From Castellaniella denitrificans (lineage in GTDB: Bacteria > Pseudomonadota > Gammaproteobacteria > Burkholderiales > Burkholderiaceae_B), in contig NZ_JBHSEZ010000001.1 in the NCBI RefSeq assembly GCF_042653765.1, forward strand, positions 434,001 through 498,000: DNA of 64,000 nucleotides. The letters run 5' to 3'. The stretch's first letter is position 1; the number at the start of each line of letters is the position of its first letter. The position numbers and the translations under genes were made by a program. The notes beneath the pieces were generated by a model. That model had not been told where the DNA came from, ran no database searches, and was given only the letters and a program-made list of their open reading frames with translations. This document shows positions 59,674 to 64,000 of this stretch, piece by piece.

Positions 59674-61038
59674 CTAGGCGGCCGGCAGGGTGATCACCAC
59701 CCGCGCGCCGCCCAGGTCGCCGGCCTCGATCCGCGCCCATCCACCGTACAGGTCGGCCAGGTCGCGCACGATCCCCAGCCCCAACCCCGAGCCGGGCGTG
59801 CGCTCGTCGGCCCGCCTGCCGCGCTCGAAGACCATCTCGGCGCGCTCGGAACTCAGGCCCGGGCCGTCGTCCTCCACCTGGATCGACAGCTCGCCGTCCG
59901 TGCGGCGGGCGGTGACGCACACCTGCCGGCGCGCCCATTTTCCGGCGTTGTCCAGTACGTTGCCCAGCATTTCCTGGAAATCCTGGGCCTCGCCGCGAAA
60001 CGCCAGCTCGCCGGGCACGCCGCTCAGGTCGTAGACCAGCCCGCGCTCGGCGTGGACGCGCTCCATGACCCGCACCAGGCCTTGCAGCAAGGGCAGGATC
60101 GGGCTGCGCAGGCCGGTCACGCGCACCGCCGCCGCGGCCCGGGCGCGGGCCAGGTGATAGTCCACCTGCCGCCGGGCGGCCTCGACCTGCTCGGCCACCA
60201 GGCGCGGCAGCGCCGGATCCCCCGCCCGCGCGGCGTTGGCCATGACCGCCAGCGGCGTCTTCAGGGCGTGCGCCAGGTTGCCGGCCTGCATGCGCGCCCG
60301 CTCCAGGCCCTCCGCGTTGCGGCCCAGCACCAGGTTGAAATCCTCGACCAGCGGCTGGACTTCCATGGGGAATTCGCCTTCGATCCGGTCCGCGCGGCCC
60401 TCGCGCAGGGCAGCCAGGCGCTCGCGCAGCCGCGCCAGGGGCCGCAGGCCGAAGCCGACCTGCATCCAGGCGGCCACCCCCATGCCCAGCGCCAGGATGC
60501 CCAGGGCCACGGCCAGCATGCGGTCGAAGCGGCCGACGGGTTCGGCCCACAGGGCCTCGTCCGCGGCCACCGCCAGGATCAGCGTATCGATCGGGCCTTC
60601 GGCGGGATGGACCTCGCGCAGCCGCATCCGCAGCGGTTTTCCGCCCGGGCCGGGCGCCTGCGTTTCCGTGTCGCTGCCCGGAGTCAGATCGCCGGCCGGA
60701 TACGGCAGATGCGCGTCCCACAGGGACCGCGAGCGCAGCAGCTGGGCGAACCGCGATCCCGACGAAGGCACCGAGATCTGCCAGTACAGGCCGGAGAACG
60801 GATGGCCGAAACGCGGATCGGTCGGCTGGGCGGCCAGGGATACCTGGCCCTGGCCATCGACCTGCAGCGAGGCGGTCAACTGGTCCAGGTGGATGTTCAG
60901 CTCGGACTGCAGCTGGGCCTGGATGTGCTGGCGGAACAGGCGCTGGATGCCCCAGCCGGCCAGCGCCACGCTCAGCAGCGTCCAGGTCAGAGTGACGACC
61001 AGCAGGCGCAGGCGCAGCGACGGATGCGGCGCCGTCAT
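59674..61038 (-). CDS. Sensor histidine kinase
   Basis: The 454-residue two-helix membrane kinase has a first TM at about 10-30, a periplasmic sensor of about 140 residues and a second TM near 172-192, followed by HAMP. The phospho-His is in NLAHALKTPL (about 265-274), the N box is GNVLDNAGKWA, and the G boxes are VEDDGPGLS and GSGLGLGIVRDLADLYGG. It resembles the PhoQ/QseC-like group. Its ATG overlaps the response regulator stop by 4 nt. The signal is unknown. Confidence 0.93.
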   Translation of the reverse strand: MTAPHPSLRLRLLVVTLTWTLLSVALAGWGIQRLFRQHIQAQLQSELNIHLDQLTASLQVDGQGQVSLAAQPTDPRFGHPFSGLYWQISVPSSGSRFAQLLRSRSLWDAHLPYPAGDLTPGSDTETQAPGPGGKPLRMRLREVHPAEGPIDTLILAVAADEALWAEPVGRFDRMLAVALGILALGMGVAAWMQVGFGLRPLARLRERLAALREGRADRIEGEFPMEVQPLVEDFNLVLGRNAEGLERARMQAGNLAHALKTPLAVMANAARAGDPALPRLVAEQVEAARRQVDYHLARARAAAAVRVTGLRSPILPLLQGLVRVMERVHAERGLVYDLSGVPGELAFRGEAQDFQEMLGNVLDNAGKWARRQVCVTARRTDGELSIQVEDDGPGLSSERAEMVFERGRRADERTPGSGLGLGIVRDLADLYGGWARIEAGDLGGARVVITLPAA

Positions 61039-61700
61039 CGCGGGTCGGCCGACAGGCGGTAGCCCAGGCCGCGCACCGTCTGGATCAGGCCCGGCGGGAT
61101 CTTGCGCCGCAGGCGGGCGACGAAGACCTCGATGGTGTTCGAATCGCGGTCGAAATCCTGGGCATAGATGTGCTCCACCAGCTGGCCGCGGGACACGACC
61201 TCGTCCTGGTGCATCAGCAGGTAGGCCAGCACCCGGTATTCGTGGCTGGTCAGCTCCAGCGGCGCGCCGTCCAGCAGGATGCGCGACTGGCGCGTGTCCA
61301 GCAGCAGCGGCCCGCAGCGGATGTCGGCCGTGGCGTGCCCGCCGGCGCGGCGCAGCAGCGCGCGCACGCGGGCCTCGAGTTCTTCCTGGTGGAAGGGCTT
61401 GGTCAGATAGTCGTCGGCGCCCGCGTCGATGCCCGCCACCTTGTCGTGCCAGTTGTCGCGCGCCGTCAGGATCAGCACGGGCATCGCCCGCCCCGCCTCG
61501 CGCCAGGCCCGCAGCACCGACAGGCCGTCGCGTCCGGGCAGGCCCAGGTCCAGCACCACCAGGTCATAGGGTTCGACCAGCCCCTGGTGCTCGGCGTCCA
61601 GGCCGTCGGCGGCCACGTCGACCACATAGCCGGATTTCTCCAGCGCCGTCTTCAGCTGCGAAGCCAGCAGCGGCTCGTCCTCGACGACCAGCAGCCTCAT
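61035..61700 (-). CDS. OmpR/PhoP-type response regulator
   Basis: The 221-residue protein has a receiver domain with the acidic pocket (VVEDEPLL), phospho-acceptor Asp in VLDLGLPG (about D51), the Lys in DYLTKPFHQEEL (about K101), and a C-terminal winged-helix domain (LELTSHEYRVLAYLLMHQDEVVSR, ending VRGLGYRL). The ATG at 61700 gives MRLLVVEDEP and overlaps the PepSY stop. The three genes PepSY, regulator and kinase are linked by 4-nt overlaps and form one operon. Confidence 0.95.
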   Translation of the reverse strand: MRLLVVEDEPLLASQLKTALEKSGYVVDVAADGLDAEHQGLVEPYDLVVLDLGLPGRDGLSVLRAWREAGRAMPVLILTARDNWHDKVAGIDAGADDYLTKPFHQEELEARVRALLRRAGGHATADIRCGPLLLDTRQSRILLDGAPLELTSHEYRVLAYLLMHQDEVVSRGQLVEHIYAQDFDRDSNTIEVFVARLRRKIPPGLIQTVRGLGYRLSADPR

Positions 61701-62053
61701 GGATGCCCTCCTTCGCGGCGCAGCGGCCTCGTGCCCACCCACAGCGTCTCGCCCGTGCGGGCGTCGATCTTCAGCTTGGTCAGCCGGCCCTGGTCCTGCA
61801 GCAGCTTCAATTCATAGATCCAGCGGCCGCGGCACGCGCCGCAGTCGTCATCGTCGTCTTCCCGTTCGAACTCGACCTTCAGGACCTGGCCCGGATAGTC
61901 GCGCGCCACCCGCGCCAGGACGTCCTGCAGCGGCAGGACTTCTCCCAGGGCCTGGAGCCGTTCGGCCATGTCCCGGTCGTGGTTGTGCGCCCCGGCGCCC
62001 CCGGCCCAAAGCCCCAGGGCCAGCGCGCCCGCCAGCATGTCTCGGCGACGCAT
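61697..62053 (-). CDS. Periplasmic PepSY-domain protein
   Basis: The 118-residue protein begins with a twin-Arg-containing signal (MRRRDMLAGALALGLWAGGAGAH, cleavage near residue 22) and has one PepSY domain (LQDVLARVARDYPGQVLKVEFE to LTKLKIDARTGETLWVG). An acidic DDDDD run with a CGAC Cys pair sits mid-domain. Proteins of this kind often accompany PhoP/QseB-type two-component systems and may modulate the sensor. It is first of the three-gene operon. Confidence 0.85.
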   Translation of the reverse strand: MRRRDMLAGALALGLWAGGAGAHNHDRDMAERLQALGEVLPLQDVLARVARDYPGQVLKVEFEREDDDDDCGACRGRWIYELKLLQDQGRLTKLKIDARTGETLWVGTRPLRREGGHP

Positions 62054-62218
62054 GGCAGACTCCTCGTTCGATCGATGGGCCCTACGATATCAGGAAGCGC
62101 ATGAACCCGGAATGAATGGCGCGGCCTGGCAGGCGGATGTGCGCCGCTGTACCATGATTCCCATGCCCCGCCGGCGTCGCGGGGCGGGCAAAGAGAAGAC
62201 AAAAGACGAGGAGACAAC

Positions 62219-63847
62219 ATGCTGCACGCGCAAGGCGACTACCGGCAAACCCGCGATGCATTCACCTGGGCGGTGCCGGAGCGCTACAACATCGGGGTGG
62301 ACGTCTGCGACCGCTGGGCCGACGGCAGCGGCCGCCTGGCCCTGGTCGTGGATCGCGGGGACGCCACGGCGCAACGCCATACCTTCGACCAGCTCAAGCT
62401 CTGGTCCGACCGGCTGGCGCTGGCGCTGCGCGCCCGGGGCGTGTCCCGGGGCGACCGGGTGGGCATCCTGCTGCCGCAATCGCTGGAAACGGCGCTGGCC
62501 CACCTGGCCGCGTACAAGCTGGGCGCCATCGCCGTGCCCCTGTTCACGCTGTTCGGCACCGACGCCCTGCGATATCGCCTGGGCGATTCGGGCGCCCGCG
62601 CACTGATCACGCACACCGAGGGCCTGGGCAAGATCGCCGCGATCCGCCAGGACCTGCCGGAACTGGGCTGCGTGCTGGACGTGGACGCGGATGCCGGAGA
62701 CGCCTCGTTCTGGGAGGCGATCGAATCGCAGGACAGCCTGGGCTTCACGCCCGCGGACACCGCCGCCGACGATCCGGCGATCATCATCTACACCTCGGGC
62801 ACCACCGGCAAGCCCAAGGGCGCGCTGCACGCCCACCGGGTACTGCTCGGCCACCTGCCGGGGGTGGAGATGTCCCACAATTTCTTTCCCGAGCGCGCCA
62901 CCCTGATGTGGACTCCGGCCGACTGGGCCTGGATCGGCGGCCTGCTGGACGTCCTGATGCCGTCCTGGCACCACGGCGTGGCCGTGCTGGCCTGCCGCTT
63001 CGCGAAGTTCGACGCCGCCGTCGCCTGGCAACTGATGTCCAGGCACAAGGTCAGCCACACCTTCCTGCCGCCCACGGCCCTGAAGATGCTGCGCACGCTG
63101 CAGGATCCCGAACGCCACGGCCGCCTGGACCTGGCCTCGGTGGCCAGCGGCGGCGAATCCCTGGGGCCGCAGCTGATCGACTGGGGCCGCCGGGCGCTGG
63201 GCGTGACCATCAACGAGTTCTACGGCCAGACCGAGTGCAACATGATCGTCTCGTCCTGCGCCGCCCTGTTCGAGCCCCGCATCGGCGCCATGGGGCGGCC
63301 GGTGCCGGGCCACGAAGTCCGCATCATCGACGAGGCCGGCCAGGTCCGGCCGCCCGGGGTCGAAGGCCACATCGCCGTGCGCCGGCCCGACCCGGTGATG
63401 TTCCTGCAATACTGGCAAAACCCGGAAGCCACCGCCCGCGCCTTCATCGGCGACTGGCTGGTGACGGGCGACCGGGGCGTGTGCGACGAGGACGGCTATC
63501 TCTGGTTCAAGGGCCGGGGCGACGACGTGATCACCAGCGCCGGCTACCGCATCGGCCCGGGGCCGATCGAGGACTGCCTGCTGGGCCATCCCGCCGTGCG
63601 CCTGGCGGCGGTGATCGGGGTGCCCGACCCGCAGCGCACGGAAATCGTCAAGGCCTGCATCGTGCTGAACGAAGGCTACACGGGCGACGCCGCGCTGGTC
63701 GCGGACATCCAGGACCACGTGCGCCGCAAGGTCGCCGCGCACGAATACCCGCGGCTGATCGAATTCATGGACAGCCTGCCCATGACGACCACGGGCAAGG
63801 TGCAGCGGGGAGTATTGCGGGCGCGGCATGATGATCTCAAGCCGTAG
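62219..63847 (+). CDS. Acyl-CoA synthetase, AMP-forming
   Basis: The 542-residue ANL-superfamily enzyme activates a carboxylic acid to its CoA thioester through an acyl-AMP. The P-loop-like motif is IIYTSGTTGKPKGALHAH (about 190-207), followed by NEFYGQTECN (about 337-346), GDWLVTGDRGVCDEDGYLWFKGR with the hinge Asp (about 415-440), and the catalytic Lys in TTTGKVQRGVLR near residue 528. It resembles medium-chain/propionate-type synthetases; the substrate is unassigned. GAGGAG precedes the ATG at 62219. Confidence 0.92.
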   Translation: MLHAQGDYRQTRDAFTWAVPERYNIGVDVCDRWADGSGRLALVVDRGDATAQRHTFDQLKLWSDRLALALRARGVSRGDRVGILLPQSLETALAHLAAYKLGAIAVPLFTLFGTDALRYRLGDSGARALITHTEGLGKIAAIRQDLPELGCVLDVDADAGDASFWEAIESQDSLGFTPADTAADDPAIIIYTSGTTGKPKGALHAHRVLLGHLPGVEMSHNFFPERATLMWTPADWAWIGGLLDVLMPSWHHGVAVLACRFAKFDAAVAWQLMSRHKVSHTFLPPTALKMLRTLQDPERHGRLDLASVASGGESLGPQLIDWGRRALGVTINEFYGQTECNMIVSSCAALFEPRIGAMGRPVPGHEVRIIDEAGQVRPPGVEGHIAVRRPDPVMFLQYWQNPEATARAFIGDWLVTGDRGVCDEDGYLWFKGRGDDVITSAGYRIGPGPIEDCLLGHPAVRLAAVIGVPDPQRTEIVKACIVLNEGYTGDAALVADIQDHVRRKVAAHEYPRLIEFMDSLPMTTTGKVQRGVLRARHDDLKP

Positions 63848-63891
63848 CAGCTCTCCACCTCGCGGCTTGCAAGCCGCTCGGATTCGATCGG

Positions 63892-63921
63892 CTCAGGATG
63901 GTCCGCAGGGACCATCCTGAG
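63892..63921. terminator. Convergent stem-loop between the acyl-CoA synthetase and pstB
   Basis: CTCAGGATGGTCC (63892-63904) and GGACCATCCTGAG (63909-63921) form a perfect 13-bp stem with a 4-nt loop between two convergent genes. There is no long T-run. A perfect 16-bp palindrome (GCGGCTTGCAAGCCGC, 63862-63877) lies just before it. Confidence 0.5.
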
Positions 63922-63928
63922 TCCGATC

Positions 63929-64000
63929 TCATCCAAATCTTCCCGTGATGTAGTCCTCGGTTTCCTTGCGGGCGGGCTTGATGAAGACCTGGTCGGTGGG
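63929..64000 (-). CDS. pstB: 3' end of phosphate ABC transporter ATPase PstB
   Basis: Only the last 23 codons are in the window. They read PTDQVFIKPARKETEDYITG followed by RFG and TGA. The ending KETEDYITGRFG is the nearly invariant C-terminus of PstB, the ATP-binding subunit of the high-affinity phosphate importer. The rest of the gene lies beyond position 64000. Confidence 0.85.
   Translation of the reverse strand, partial: PTDQVFIKPARKETEDYITGRFG

Noticed and set aside
63862..63877. GCGGCTTGCAAGCCGC palindrome as an attachment site or transposon end
   Set aside because: Single palindrome next to a terminator, no flanking duplication and no recombinase in the window.

Overview
The window is a GC-rich betaproteobacterial chromosome segment. 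Gene content and order (lysC-tilS-accA-alkA-cysS, a TPR protein-ppi-lpxH, suhB/trmJ/cysE, bamC-dapA, yjcH-actP) look like Alcaligenaceae (Bordetella/Achromobacter/Castellaniella relatives). This is an inference from synteny and protein sequence; the genus cannot be fixed from sequence alone.

Layout. 0-14 kb: housekeeping genes (lipoprotein, tRNA-Ser, aspartokinase, tRNA-Ile lysidine synthetase, acetyl-CoA carboxylase alpha, 3-methyladenine glycosylase, CysRS, TPR protein, cyclophilin, LpxH, TerC/CBS protein, SuhB, TrmJ, CysE, MscS). 14.0-14.8 kb: a gene-poor stretch with two copies of a ~185-bp unit built on DnaA-box-like inverted pairs. 14.8-15.8 kb: a 6-phosphogluconate dehydrogenase. 16.0-32.6 kb: a defence island with a complete type I-F CRISPR-Cas system. 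It has cas1 and cas2/3, then cas8f-cas5f-cas7f-cas6f, all on the minus strand. Two arrays lie outside the cas genes: array 1 has 45 repeats and 44 spacers, array 2 has 29 repeats and 28 spacers. An OPT transporter and a hicAB toxin-antitoxin pair lie between cas1 and array 2. 32.8-47 kb: mutS, roxA, the sulfite-reduction/siroheme operon cysJ-cysI-cysG, a soluble chemoreceptor, bamC-dapA, an M50 protease and a YciO protein. 47-64 kb: tRNA-His, a PACE pump, cardiolipin synthase, a PLP sulfur enzyme, acetate permease genes, tRNA-Arg, tam, pldA plus an LTA-synthase-like sulfatase, tRNA-Pro, DoxX, a PepSY/two-component operon, an acyl-CoA synthetase and the 3' end of pstB.

Most notable signal. The 248-bp gap between cas8f and cas3 (22847-23094) holds an unannotated mini-CRISPR on the plus strand. 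Two degenerate repeats flank a 31-nt guide. Both keep a perfect five-pair Cas6f hairpin, the first through compensatory changes, and the first keeps the exact 8-nt 5' handle. The guide matches a site in the cas8f promoter region at 13 of its first 17 positions. That site sits directly behind a 5'-CC PAM, and two of the four mismatches fall at positions 6 and 12, which Cascade leaves unpaired. This is the expected form of a CreR/CreA-type guide that lets Cascade repress its own operon. The second degenerate repeat runs directly into the last 20 codons of a truncated higB toxin, followed by an intact higA antitoxin. The element therefore appears to have been built inside, or to have replaced, a toxin-antitoxin locus.

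How the genes work together. Cas1 and Cas2/3 acquire spacers. Cas6f cuts array transcripts at the repeat hairpin. Cas8f-5f-7f-6f form Cascade, and Cas3 degrades targets. The mini-CRISPR would feed back on the level of Cascade. The cysJIG cluster reduces sulfite to sulfide and makes the siroheme that CysI needs; CysE makes the acceptor O-acetylserine.
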